From Sarcomyxa edulis (Eukaryota; Basidiomycota; Agaricomycetes; Agaricales; Mycenaceae): a stretch of DNA of 64,000 nt. The translations under genes were made by a program, and so were the position numbers. The notes under the pieces are model-generated. The model worked only from the letters and a program-made list of their open reading frames with translations. It was not told where the DNA came from and did no database searches. Numbering within the stretch: the stretch's first letter is position 1; each line of letters begins with the position of its first letter. Of this stretch, positions 35,382 to 45,442 are shown piece after piece. Where the stretch lies: assembly GCA_009761415.1 (NCBI GenBank), contig QUOL01000002.1, positions 1,736,001-1,800,000 on the forward strand. Direction: 5' to 3'.

Positions 35382-35976
35382 TCAGTCCAGACAAAGGTTC
35401 TTATTCCGGGTCCAGACAGCAGCAGATATCCCACCAACTCTGTTAATCTATGAGTATTTGTTACGAAGACAAGAAAGGTCTGGTTTACCTTTCCCTCCTC
35501 TTGTCTGTTGTCCAGCTGGTGTGTTAGTTCCTCTTCTCCTAGAGTCTTTGCCACGCTTTCGAGTAAAGCATTGAAGGCTCTTCGTATGAGCGATTCGTGT
35601 TTCTTGGGAACCGCTGGAGCTAAAAATTACATCCTCGTTGACGGTTGCGGTGGTACAATAATCTGGAGGGAACGTACCCATTACTGGTCCCGCTGGAGGT
35701 TGCGTTATCTGCACGTAATTATGGTGGGACATCTTCCTCAGATAGTTCTCTGCAGCGAGCGATACCTGACTGACACGAAACGAGAGTCACAGTAATATGG
35801 GCGGCATAAGAGCTGTCATGTTATTTAAGTGAGCACAGAGGTTCTAAAAGTATATGATATACTCACATGTCTGCTTGACTGGACGTATCGTGTGTTAGGA
35901 TGTCAAGCGTGCACTTTATAGCTATGATTTCATCGAATGATACATCGATAGGATCTGATATGTACCCCATGTTCAT
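35382..35976 (-). CDS. Unrecognised four-exon, 132-residue protein
   Basis: Exons 35976-35867, 35769-35678, 35619-35489 and 35447-35382 sum to exactly 399 bases and are open from ATG to TGA, with GT-AG sites at every join. The protein begins MNMGYISDPIDVSFDEIIAI, continues SLAAENYLRKMSHHNYVQIT, PPAGPVMGAPAVPKKHESLI, RRAFNALLESVAKTLGEEEL and ends WTRNKNLCLD. It looks mainly helical and soluble, with no signal peptide or membrane span. No exon exceeds 131 bases, so open-frame scans miss it. I do not recognise it; the helical pattern would suit a small subunit of a larger complex. It converges on COA8, 155 bases away. Confidence 0.6.
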
Positions 35977-36304
35977 CTAGAATACCTCAGCAAGAGGTAC
36001 CGAGAAAATCATGATGCGTGTTCTTGTTCGACAGTGATTTCGAGGATGATGCATTGATGAACAACGCTGCGTTCAAGTTGTTGCACCTTAGGCTTTGGCT
36101 CGAATGTTTCATCAACCCTTGTCATGACGTGTATCTCATCAGCATTGAACCAAAGTCGTTGGGAAGCTTTGAACGACGAAAGAGAAAAAAGCAAGCACCC
36201 CATATCCATTAAATAACACGCACATAAGGTTACCTTCAACTACATAATTTAGTCAATATTTATCATTTCTTCCTTCGTTAAATCGTGTGTATGGACCAGT
36301 CTGG
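35977..36304. other. Short gap upstream of the 132-residue gene
   Basis: Presumed promoter of the gene at 35976 and 3' end of the secreted-protein gene. A 76-codon minus-strand frame (36009-36239) has no features. Confidence 0.4.
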
Positions 36305-37507
36305 TTAAGCACCAGTGATTCCACCAGTCGCACCAGTGTTCGCAATGCGCGACGTGGCATCCGCCGCAGTAGAGCAAGTGATCGACTGCACACGAATATG
36401 ATCAGTATGGTGGTCAAGCATAGAAAGATGCTGAGTTGCACTCACTGTTCCAGCCGAGTTGACCAAAGGCAAGGCGAAGCATTGAGTGCCACCCGCGCAT
36501 CCAGTGACGACGAAGCTTGAACCAACGCATTGTGCGAATTGTCCGTTGATGCAGGCATTCTCACCGGCAGTGCAAGAAGAGCTGGTCGTGAGAGTGGCGA
36601 ATTTGGCGTTCAGGGCTTGTGCGTCCTTGCCGTTTTCTGTTTGGAAACAGTGTTAGCTTTGTAGAAGGACATGGAGAGATGAAGACTTACGGAGAGCAAA
36701 CGATGAGGTAGATACAACGACGGGAGGGGCAGCAGCAGCAGTTGTTACAGCCGGGGGAGCTGCTGCAGCAGTGGTAGTTACGGATCCAACATTGTTAACG
36801 GCTGCAGGCGGTGCAGAAGCCGCGGTACTCGCGCCACTGAACCCATTAAGAAGTGATCAATATACGAGAAACCCCTTTCAGCTGGAATACACTCACCCAA
36901 CAACGCCGGGGCTGCTGACCAGTGTGTTCAATTGAACACCATCTGGAACTGGACCATCGGTCTTCGCAGGACACGAACCCGGTGGGCTAACGGCAGTAAG
37001 TCCAAGAGGGACGTTACCGGTTTGGTCACCAGAGAATTTCGCGAAATTCGAGGAGGCAAATTGACAATGGAACAAGCCGTTGAGCTCCGCGTTCTTCGGT
37101 GCAGTCTGGCAGTAAGGCACTTGGAGGGAGTCGGGTGCGTTACGGGGTTGCTGGACGAAGAGCTGGGTGAGGCGGATCATCTCAGGGTCCGACTTGAGTG
37201 TTTTGGCAAGGTCGATCATCTGGTCGGCGGCGTTTTGTTGGTCGCAGTTACCACCGGCTGCTAAGAGGGAACCGAAGGCTATTTGGGAGATGGGGTTGCA
37301 TTGCTGGGCTCCGCCTGCTGCAAGCTGTGTCGAATCAATGAGCATGTATAATAAATGTCGGCGTTATTGAGAGTAACTTACACAAGCCTGTTCCCAATCA
37401 GCCGTCGCGTCGGCAATGACTTGAGCTATCCTCTTTTGAACAGGCATAGCAGAAGCGAGACCACTGAGAACAGCAGAGGCGGCAAAGAGAGTGCTGATTT
37501 GGACCAT
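36305..37507 (-). CDS. Secreted protein with a CBM19-like cysteine domain
   Basis: The ATG at 37507 gives a signal peptide (MVQISTLFAASAVLSGLASA) and a KR site (MPVQKR) that could be a propeptide cleavage. Exons then encode a Cys-poor helical region (NPISQIAFGSLLAAGGNCDQ, DLAKTLKSDPEMIRL), an Ala/Pro/Val/Thr-rich linker (TTTAAAAPPAVTTAAAAPPV) and a C-terminal module CTAGENACINGQFAQCVGSS followed by CAGGTQCFALPLVNSAG and ITC. The Cys spacing with FALPLVNxxGTSITC resembles chitin-binding CBM19 modules. I infer an extracellular or wall-associated protein, possibly chitin binding. It ends GGITGA, TAA at 36305. Confidence 0.76.
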
Positions 37508-38671
37508 TGTGAAAACGATTTTTGAAAAGAAAAGAACAAATAAAAGATGTGTTGAAGTGAAAGTTGAGTGCGATGAAAAGGACTGAAGGGAGCACCTGGC
37601 TCGAAGAAAGAAAGGATGGAGGGGAAGAAAGAGAATGATGAAAGAGAGCCACAAGTGGAGGATTTTATAACCATTCATCTGTGGCTAGGTCATCGGAAGC
37701 GAGCAGATCGTTTTTGATGGGGATCATGCGGCATCAAGGCCGGGGCAGCAAAATGTGGTATTCTCGGCGTTTCATATGATGTTGGAGCAGTAACGATGCT
37801 GCCCTTGTTCCGAGTCGTCCTGGTGCAAGAGCAACTAGGGCAAAATGGGCCGCGTAGATGGAGGTCTGGCCGCGGAGACGATATCCATCATATCACATGA
37901 TCAATGTACTCATGATGGTCAATTGAGAAAATCAATCCGTTGCACAGGGCACTGCTGTTGCCGCAAACGCACTGATGTCTCGAACATCGCCTTGTCGCGA
38001 TGTTTATACGCGCACATGGGCCAGACGAGAGATTGTCGAACAGTGTTGAACATGGCTGTCCACTTGAGTTCGTGTGCCGTTGTTCGCAGTTGAGCTGACT
38101 CGAAGCTACGGCGCAGTATCACGTAGTTGAGTGAGAGAGAAGTCATAGATACGGTCGGTCGTATGTTGGGCAGACGATTGTATGGGAATTTCCCGATCTG
38201 TGAGACTTTGCGCAACTCTTGATCCTAGCATCTTTTCTCTTCGGTATTTACGCAGAGCGTGTCGATGTCCTAATCGTTCCCAGCAATGCAATAACCCGAG
38301 GCTCCAGTACTTCTGGACGTCCTGGGTTGATCATTGTAATCAGATTCGAGCGTGATCAGAGCACAGCGATAGACTTGGATGGGAAAACTATAGGGAGTCT
38401 TCATGCGGTACCTAAAAACAGTTCAGTGATACCAGGTGAAAGCGTGAACAGATCCTGAGCCTTGCAATTGTCTGATCCATGGGTCCCCGCGGGTCCAACG
38501 TTGTCGAGGTTGTGAGCAAGTCGAGTCGTCCAATGTCCACTGGCAGAAATTTGAGACTCGAGGCGGCAGTGACAGAGAGCTTGGCAAGGGTTCTCAAAAT
38601 AAACAGCGTTTCCAACTCCGCCTCCACTTCAACTTCTAGTTTCTGCAAGTCATCGTCTGTATCATCAAGCC
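37508..38671. other. 1.16 kb gap with one unresolved coding-like stretch
   Basis: The left part is the promoter of the secreted-protein gene. Around 38420-38670 the minus strand is open and reads like protein (LDDTDDDLQKLEVEVEAELE, LAKLSVTAASSLKFLPVDIG, RGPMDQTIA), but I cannot find an in-frame ATG or a clean splice, and it abuts the CWC21 start. Nothing else is supported. Confidence 0.35.
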
Positions 38672-40076
38672 ATGTACAACGGCATTGGTCTCACCACTCC
38701 TCGTGGAAGGTACCTACTTGTTTCCGTGTTATCTAGTGGATTACTCAGAGCTAACCATCTTCGTTCTTTGCTCTTTTCAGTGGAACAAATGGCTACGTAA
38801 TCCGCAACTTATCAACCCTTCGCAATTTCGATACTGCACAAGACCGCGCAAGTGCTTGGGACAGCGGTCCTCCGAAACACAGAGAACCAGATGAGGGCAT
38901 CCTAGAACATGAGCGGAAACGTAAAGTCGAAGTGAAGTGTTTAGAGCTGCAGCTCGAGTTGGAAGATAAAGGGTAAGTGACGATCAAAGGATATTGTCAC
39001 TCTTCTTTTTGTAGTTCGCTCATTCGTTTCTTGATAGGGTCGAAGAGGATGAGATTGAAGTGCAAGTCAGTGCTCTGCGTGCAAAATTACTGGAGAACCT
39101 TGCAGCTCTAGCTCCTTCAGTGAAAAGTCTCAAAGCTTCCGATACACATGGTCTTGCTGCTGCGAAGAAGGAGGAGCTAAGCAAAATGGCGCGTGCTTTT
39201 GGGACGCGCAGTGATTACGTCGAAGGAGAGTCCTTTGATAAGGAGAAACAAGAGGAGTTGAGAATGAAGAGAATGATGGAGAGGGGAGAACGGGAAAAGA
39301 GGAAGGAAGAAGAGAGGGCGAAGATGTTGGAGCAGAAAGCGAAGTGGGAAGCTGATAGAAAGGAGAGGGACAGGTTGAGAAGACGGGAAGAGGATAGGGT
39401 CAGGAAGGAGAGAGAGGCAGGTGGGGGTGGTGCTGGCCCGGAGACCGATCTCAAAAGGAAAAGGGAAGAGAGGGAGAGGGGACCCATGGCTCCTCCTCCT
39501 GCCCCTCCCCCTCGCGATAAAGACTATCGTCAGCCATACAGAGGACCGGACAGGGACAGAGATAGACGAGGTGGAAGTCGAAGTCGAAGCCCACCTCGAC
39601 GTGGCCCTCCTCCTAGTCGACGCGGACCTCCCTCACCCTCCTCACGATCCCCTTCTCCTCCACCCAAAGGCCGTAGAAGGTTTGATACCCGTTCTCCGTC
39701 TCGATCACGCTCTCGTTCCAGATCACCATCCCGTTCACGATCACCACCTCGTCGTCGTCGCCGTTCGGGTAGTCCTGGACCTCCTTCCAGACGAGACCGT
39801 TCGCCACCTCCTACACCTCCTCATCGATCTAATTCACCCATTTTGCGTCGTGCTGCTTCCCCCATTCCACGTTCGCCGCTTCACCGTTCTCCACCTCGAC
39901 GTGCCCGTTCTCCCTTACCATACCGCGACAGGGAGAGGGTGCCTCCTCCTCGTGATGGAGGGAGACGAAGAAGTGCCTCACCTCCTCCTCGCAGAAGGGG
40001 ACGATCAACTTCGTCAGATTCCTCGATGAGCGTCAGTACTAGGTCTGGCAGGAGCAAAAGCCGGAGCCGAGACTAG
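38672..40076 (+). CDS. CWC21: Splicing factor CWC21/SRRM2-like SR protein
   Basis: A short first exon encodes [12 protein letters not shown] and splices in phase to [12 protein letters not shown], the invariant N-terminus of CWC21, Cwf21 and SRRM2. The cwf21 domain follows ([43 protein letters not shown]). A charged coiled coil and a long RS/SPRR-rich tail make up the last ~200 residues. CWC21 sits in the spliceosome near Prp8 and the exon-binding region of activated B complexes. The RS tail is far longer than in yeast Cwc21 and closer to animal SRRM2. Two introns, both in the first 370 bases. Stop at 40074. Confidence 0.9.
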
Positions 40077-40445
40077 GAACTGGAACGATACGTTCTTACA
40101 GATCTCTTTCCCTCCCAACATCGTTTGGATCTCTCAAAAGCTGTACCCGTATGTACGTTTCCAAAATGCTATCTTCTTTCTTTTATCCTCGTCACACGGG
40201 CGGCGTTTCTTTGTATAAACTACGCCTTTGGTTACTGAATCTATCTTGATACTGATGATCATTCACTGAAAGTACCTGAAAAGGTGCTTTATATCACCCT
40301 TAGCACCGCTGTCTCGTGGTTCATTCATTCGTATGTGAGTCTGTGATGACGGGAACTCACCGTGGATTCACCGCCTCGATATTTAAACAGCCCACGGGCA
40401 AAAACAAACTTACTTTAGACCCAACAGTTAACGAAGACAACCATA
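40077..40445. other. 3' region of CWC21 and promoter of small secreted protein
   Basis: No gene supported. A TATA-like ATATTTAAA lies near 40380, about 65 bases before the next start. Confidence 0.4.
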
Positions 40446-40757
40446 ATGTTTCCAAGATCAATTATCTACGCTCTGACTCTTAGCTTCATAGCTCGGGCAG
40501 CATCAGCTTCCGCGGTGAGTCCTCTCAAATCCCTTATCCCTTGAGCGAAACCCCGGTCACGGTCCTTACTCACTTGCAACTATGCATGCTAGATCGACAA
40601 ACGAACCCCGACTGCTACCATCACATGGACAGAGACATGTACCGTTCCGGGCACGGTACCCCCAGTGTTCTCTTCAACGGAGACCGTTACGCATACCATC
40701 ACGCTTGACCCCGCGAAACCGGAAACGAGTACTACTCGAGCACCGTGTCAGATTTGA
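40446..40757 (+). CDS. Small secreted protein, 77 residues
   Basis: Exon 40446-40514 ends exactly at the predicted signal-peptide boundary (MFPRSIIYALTLSFIARAAS, then ASA) and joins exon 40593-40757. After a KR dibasic site (IDKRTP), the mature part is Thr-rich (TATITWTETCTVPGTVPP, TVTHTITLDPAKPETSTTRA) with two cysteines and ends CQI. It resembles the short, Thr-rich secreted or wall-linked proteins abundant in basidiomycetes. No GPI signal is visible. The function is unknown. Confidence 0.66.
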
Positions 40758-40937
40758 GGCCTGAGGGGCAATAGTATTATGACATGTTTCTTGAGGATTC
40801 CAAAGTACGTTCATATTATCTGAAGTTTCTTTCGAAAGAGCACGACACTCACGTATGGCACAACATAGGAATTTATGTGATGTGTCTTTGTGATTGATAG
40901 AATGGCGATTGACCGTCGGTGAAATCGAAAGAGCGAG

Positions 40938-41288
40938 ATGAAAGAAGACCAACGGATCCGAGCAAAACCCGCAAGACGTGTGTCGTAAGTCTGTGGGATT
41001 CTGGGATTCTGGGAGTGATCTTTCAAGTGTAAGCATCCACTTCGTGAGGATATCATCGTGCTTATGTTTTGGCTATGAGCATGAGTCGATAATCAGCTGT
41101 CCTGCCCTCGTAGAGCGATCATTCTTCCTGTCATCGGGGTAGTGTTAGCGCTACGAAGCTTTTTCTTCGGGCCTCGACTTCGTTTGGGAGTGAGATGGGA
41201 TGACATGCAAGTGGAATTGGGTGAGTACCGTGTATCAATTTGACTTGCCACCACAGGCATACTTATGTGCACAAGTCTGGACGCGTGA
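40938..41288 (+). CDS. Possible 61-residue single-pass membrane protein
   Basis: Three small exons (40938-40984, 41114-41220, 41257-41288) join in phase through GT-AG introns with good donors (GTAAGT, GTGAGT). The product starts MKEDQRIRAKPARRVS, has one hydrophobic span (AIILPVIGVVLALRSFFF) and continues GPRLRLGVRWDDMQVELG. A basic N-terminus before one span is common in small mitochondrial inner-membrane proteins, but I do not recognise this one. Support is frame continuity and splice sites only. Confidence 0.4.
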
Positions 41289-41442
41289 TATATGTAGGCC
41301 ACCTCTGCAGACCAGAAGTGATTGGACAAAAGGACTCTTCTGAAAGACTCGAGGGATATATAGCACTACCATACTTGCTGCAGTCGCCACCCACTACTAC
41401 TAATGAGAGAACGGGAAATCGCGTTCTCACGTGCTGCGAGTC

Positions 41443-41448
41443 ACGCGT
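41443..41448. promoter_or_regulatory. ACGCGT box upstream of the gene at 41506
   Basis: A perfect ACGCGT inside TCACGCGTCGCGTCACGC lies 58 bases before the next start codon. It resembles the cluster upstream of HEI10. Function inferred. Confidence 0.35.
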
Positions 41449-41505
41449 CGCGTCACGCCGAATTGCTTCCGGCTGTTCAAAAAGTCACGTTCAACTATCC
41501 CTTCA

Positions 41506-42107
41506 ATGTCTACCGACCTTCTAGAACTGAACAAAGCCTCCTTAATCTTCTTTCCATCTCCAAAGACCGGCGCAGACTTCGACTTGTCGTCGTCACCAGC
41601 ATTCCCAAGTCCAGGTCTCGTGGTCCAAGTTATGATCCAGACTCCCAAACACGCGTACGCGACGCCACCAACGTTTTTTGCTCAACCGTCTGGATATACT
41701 GAGAGGTTCTCTCGTACTTCAGAAGTCCTGCAATAAACGAAATCGCGTCTTTCTTCCTCGCGCAGCGGGACATCACCGTTCGTGAATCGTGATCCTTCGT
41801 TTCTGTCTCTCCATTGACGCGTCGATCATCTCAGGAAACCGTCGAGAACGTTTTATTAGCGCATATATTGACTCCATTACCCAAGAAAATCGGTTTGAAA
41901 GGCGATGGATATATATTGCACGGAAGTGAGTGCCACATGCATCGATTACACTCGTCCTGACACGGAAACGAAATGACAGGGAGACAAGAGTGGAAGTACG
42001 GCAAACGGATAAGCCTTGGGTGGGGTGGTGATTTGGTTCATAATGCAGAAGAGAAGTGGGTGTTTGTGTTTGAGGTTGATGGCGTCGACGCCAGTGAGAA
42101 GCAGTGA
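41506..42107 (+). CDS. Unrecognised conserved-looking protein, with a frame break or odd intron
   Basis: The ATG at 41506 opens MSTDLLELNKASLIFFPSPK, continues FPSPGLVVQVMIQTPKHAYA to about 41736. Later exons read INEIASFFLAQRDIT, then (after an intron with GTTCGT donor and CTCAG) ETVENVLLAHILTPLPKKIG, LKGDGYILHG, and (after a second intron) RQEWKYGKRISLGWGGDLVH, KWVFVFEVDGVDAS, ending KQ and TGA at 42105. The first and second parts are one base out of frame near 41735. A 35-base GT-AG segment (41692-41726) would restore the frame but is shorter than other introns here. It may be a frameshifted gene, a sequence error or a very short intron. Function unknown. Confidence 0.55.
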
Positions 42108-42557
42108 GAGATTTTTCCTCGGTGTGTTATAGTGTTTTGGTGTTTCGGCTCGAGAAGGATTTGTGGCGTATGGATACGGATGAAAATAATTGGGGATGAA
42201 GAAATAAGCCATACTTGATGCATTGATGTTTTGAGGTGATCACAGATAGAGGAGACCGATGCTAGAGCACATCGACCGCACCCTTTCCCCAGCGAAGTGG
42301 CCTGCGAAGCGTTCGAAGTGACGGTTGAACGTCTAGTCATGGGGGATCAAAAACGAGGGACTTGGAGAGCAGGCGCCACTAGAGAATACCATCCGAAGGA
42401 TTCAATCGCCCATGGCCAGGATGCAAAGCAGAATAGGAAGTGATCGATCTCGGTGGCCCAACCTAGTCGCTTGGACCGTTGGTCTGCGCTTTGTCCAAAC
42501 GGTCCAAACGGCCAACGTCGGATCTAAGACTGCAAAGCGACACTATGACCATGCAGA

Positions 42558-42960
42558 ACAAAGGGCCAAAGCGCTACACAGACGCGCAGGTCATATATAT
42601 TCCCGCCTGTATTTCATATCTCGGGCGGATGGAATAGCTGTCCGGGTAGATCTCGCGCCAGGATGCAGGATTTAAATCATTCATACATACAAGACAAGAC
42701 AAGTTCCTCGATCGCCGCTGTCCTTTCCTTTCCTTTTGTCGACGGGACGTCTCGTGCCACTTTACTTCAAATGGAAAGTCCGAACGCTTTCTCCACGCGG
42801 CAAATGTGGACGTTTGGAAAGCGTCAGATGGGACGTCCCGATCGCTTTCCGAGTCCCGTCCCCGCTTTACAGCTGTGCATTGGCCACCAGGGACCAAGCC
42901 CAAGCCCAAGCTGGACGGGTCGTAGAACAAAGCGGTGGCATACCAGGAGGGGTATAAATA
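42558..42960 (+). promoter_or_regulatory. Pheromone-gene promoter: ACAAAG motifs and TATA box
   Basis: ACAAAGGG occurs at 42558-42565 and a second ACAAAG at 42927-42932. TATAAATA lies at 42953-42960, about 140 bases before the pheromone start. In Ustilago, pheromone genes carry ACAAAGGGA response elements bound by the HMG-box factor Prf1; the match here is to the core only. The remainder of 42108-43101 has no supported gene. It has several GGGACG/CGTCCC half-sites around 42740-42850. Confidence 0.45.
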
Positions 42961-43101
42961 TGAGGGCAACCTGAGACATAATTCTTCAGTTTCCAACCCC
43001 CACTTCGTCTTCGTCTTCATATCTGCTCACTCACCTAAAGCTACATCCTCCCTGCCTTACCTCTTTAAACCAAACCAAACCAACCTCAATCAGAATCACA
43101 G

Positions 43102-43242
43102 ATGGACGCTTTTACTACCATCGACATCACTATCGTCTCCTCCGCCGCTACTGCTGATGTGGAGAAAGGCGTCACGAGCACCATCCCAGTCAACGCAGAG
43201 AATGGTGGATCCGGTAGTAACGCCTACTGTGTCGTTGCGTGA
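43102..43242 (+). CDS. Lipopeptide mating pheromone precursor
   Basis: A single-exon 46-residue frame begins MDAFTTIDITIVSS and ends NGGSGSNAYCVVA. The C-terminal CVVA is a CaaX box (Cys, two aliphatics, Ala), the signal for farnesylation, trimming and carboxymethylation. Length, MDxF start, lack of a signal peptide and a small Gly/Ser/Asn segment before the Cys match basidiomycete B-locus pheromone precursors. Those are cut internally, usually after a charged pair; here the charged residue ahead of the tail is the Glu in AEN. The mature peptide would be about 10 residues. It should be exported by a Ste6-type transporter and sensed by a Ste3-type receptor, neither of which is in the window. 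Receptor-unlinked pheromone genes also exist. Confidence 0.86.
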   Translation: MDAFTTIDITIVSSAATADVEKGVTSTIPVNAENGGSGSNAYCVVA

Positions 43243-43512
43243 GCTACAAGATGCACTTGCTTTTATGAAATAATCGTTATACGTGAGTGGTCATTATCCT
43301 CACCTTGTCTCTCTGTACTAACGTGAGACCTACAGGATTCCATGCCATGCCATGATATTTATGATTCTTTTTTTTCGTTCGTTTCAGCCAACAATTGGAG
43401 GCATTTGATGTGGAAGTTTTGGGGTTTATAGTTTCTTTGTGTGGTGTTTCTTTACTTTTGAATGCTTTATGAACTTTATGATTTAGTATTGCGATCTTTG
43501 AGAGAGATGATC

Positions 43513-43554
43513 CACCGGGGGCAAAGTGATCCGCACCTGGGTGGAATGCACCCA
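43513..43554. repeat. Left terminal inverted repeat
   Basis: Begins CACCGGGGGCAAAG and ends TGGAATGCACCCA. Pairs with 49406-49447 on the other strand with mismatches at positions 14 and 20. It is followed to about 43615 by five further GCACCC units in 10-12 base spacing, probably transposase-binding sites. Confidence 0.82.
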
Positions 43555-43952
43555 GCCGCGCACCCAATATGCACCCAGCTATGCACCCAACCGCGCACCC
43601 GGCCACGCACCCACCATGCTGTCGGATCGGATTTCGGAACATTTTTTTTGGGTGCGCTCGCCAGCGCTTCTCTCGAGCTCTTCGTCATGTTGCTTGAACT
43701 CCTTACCACAGAGTCTATGTATTACTCGAAGAACAACACACCTGGTAGTACTTAGTGAGTTTTCTATCTGTATTTTACTGCCACAAACCGATGTTCACAC
43801 ATGATGAAGGCATATTACTTAGAAAATTAATATCAGTTTTTCACGAGATCACCTCGCGTCGTGTTGCGTCAATCCGAGAACAAAGAACAAAGAACATATA
43901 TTTCTCATTCAGTCCCCCCTCGAAGCTCATACCCCTCCCACCTTTAGCTGCT

Positions 43953-45442
43953 ATGAGCTCTGAACAGCCCGAAACTTCTATAACTGACCCGAATGATGCA
44001 GGTCCATCTGCCAGATCCACAGGCAAGAAACGCGGTCGAAACGACCGCTCACCGACACCCGAGGGCGATGCCGAGACCAGGAAGAAAGCGCGCGAGCATG
44101 ATCCTCTCGTAGACGAACCTGGTGGAGCTCAAGCGCTGAAGCTGAAGTCCAAGGACATACCGAGAGAGGCTTTGGGTACAAAGGTGCGTTCTTTGTCGTT
44201 CATGTCGTTGTTCCTGTGGCTGAACGAGATATTCTCAATACTAGAATGCCTTACAGATCCATCTTCGTATCCTTGCCAATAATTTCAGCTCTCTGACCCC
44301 TCCATCGCCACCGACCGAAGCAGCCAAAAACCAATTCCATTCCCGCTTTCGACGATACGAAGACCTTGAGAAAGTCCGTAAGGGTGCACCCCGGGCACAG
44401 GTCCAGGTATCGGAGGCCATCCGACAGCTTCGTTCCGAGATATCGCGCAGCCATATCGCAAAAGAGGCGAGTCGCATCACAGACACAATCCTCGGCCACA
44501 TCTTTTCCTTGCTTCCTCGTTATGGTCTCTTGGTGTGGCGCCCGGACCTTGACGAGCCTCCTGACTCCCTCTGGAACCGTGCCCATCGTCTGATCGCTAT
44601 TGACTCGTTTCGTGATGCGTTTCATGCCTTCGGATACATCGCATGTAAACCCCGACTGGAGTATGTCGAGTCTACTTCGACACTTACAGAATTCTATAAC
44701 AACTACGTCTTCTTCTACTGGCGTGTCCAACTTGCTTCGGAGAGGGAAAAACCAGGAAGTGTTCTTGCTAAGCGTGAGCAGAGTAAGATGTACAGGCGTC
44801 GGAAGCAGGTGGGTAGACTTTGTCTTGTTTCATTCTTTGTTATCTATGAGTCTAACTTTGAGTCGACAGCTTGCTGAAAGAAGGGGAAAGTACCTTGAAG
44901 CCCAAGGATACCCTTATACCGCAGTTGCACTTGTTTCGAGTATAGCGGGCACGTCGGATGATGAACTCGATCCTGTGACAAAGTCTTACGTTGTCAAGGA
45001 GAAGGAGGGTCGTAGCAAACGGATTGCACAGCTCGTTTGCAGGATTGACGAGAAGCGGACAATGGTGGATCGTTTCCTAAGTGCTCGCAATAAATCCGTG
45101 CAACGTGTCCGACCGGAAACTCCACAGAAGTCAGCGCAGCTCACACTTCCCAAAGATGTTCCCTTGGATTGGTTTGAACCCGACTTTTTCAATGATTTAC
45201 CTCTATCGCTGCGAGCTAATTACAACCCTATCATTGGGTTTCCTGGAGATGATGGTTTGCTCTTGAATAGCACTCCTTCAGACTGGGTGGGATTGACCAA
45301 GGATGCATTCATGGAGAAGTATGGTGCAGAGGTATTGAAGAAATACAAACTACCAACCGAGGAGGAGCTACAACGGATGACAGGTGAAGAGTTTGATGAC
45401 AAGGAGGACAAGGAGGACGAAGGCCCTATGGACTTGAACTAG
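43953..45442 (+). CDS. Transposon-borne protein of unknown function
   Basis: Exons 43953-44183, 44245-44808 and 44870-45442 total 1,368 bases (455 residues), all in phase. The N-terminus is acidic/basic and disordered with a GKKRGRNDR nuclear-type signal. The middle is helical (RFRRYEDLEKVRKGAPR, VSEAIRQLRSEISRSH) and contains IFSLLPRYGLLVW and FYNNYVFFYWRVQLAS. The C-terminal part reads DWFEPDFFNDLPLSLRANY and ends with an acidic tail. It lies wholly between the inverted repeats, divergent in product but convergent in direction with the transposase. In plant CACTA elements a second protein (TnpA-like) helps bind the ends, so a similar role is possible. It could instead be captured host sequence. 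Confidence 0.68.

Noticed and set aside
39421..40029. 202-codon plus-strand frame inside the CWC21 tail
   Set aside because: Low-complexity shadow of the RS-repeat region in a second frame; no start context or homology.
42038..42340. 100-codon minus-strand frame starting MTRRSTVTSN
   Set aside because: Overlaps the last exon of the plus-strand gene at 41506-42107 and shows no family features.
43000..43600. Reading the window as a full B mating-type locus
   Set aside because: Only a pheromone precursor is present; no Ste3-type receptor, homeodomain gene or other marker is visible in the 64 kb.
43462..43804. Frames rich in CTQPRTRPRTH at the left end of the DNA transposon
   Set aside because: They are translations of the GCACCCA subterminal repeats.
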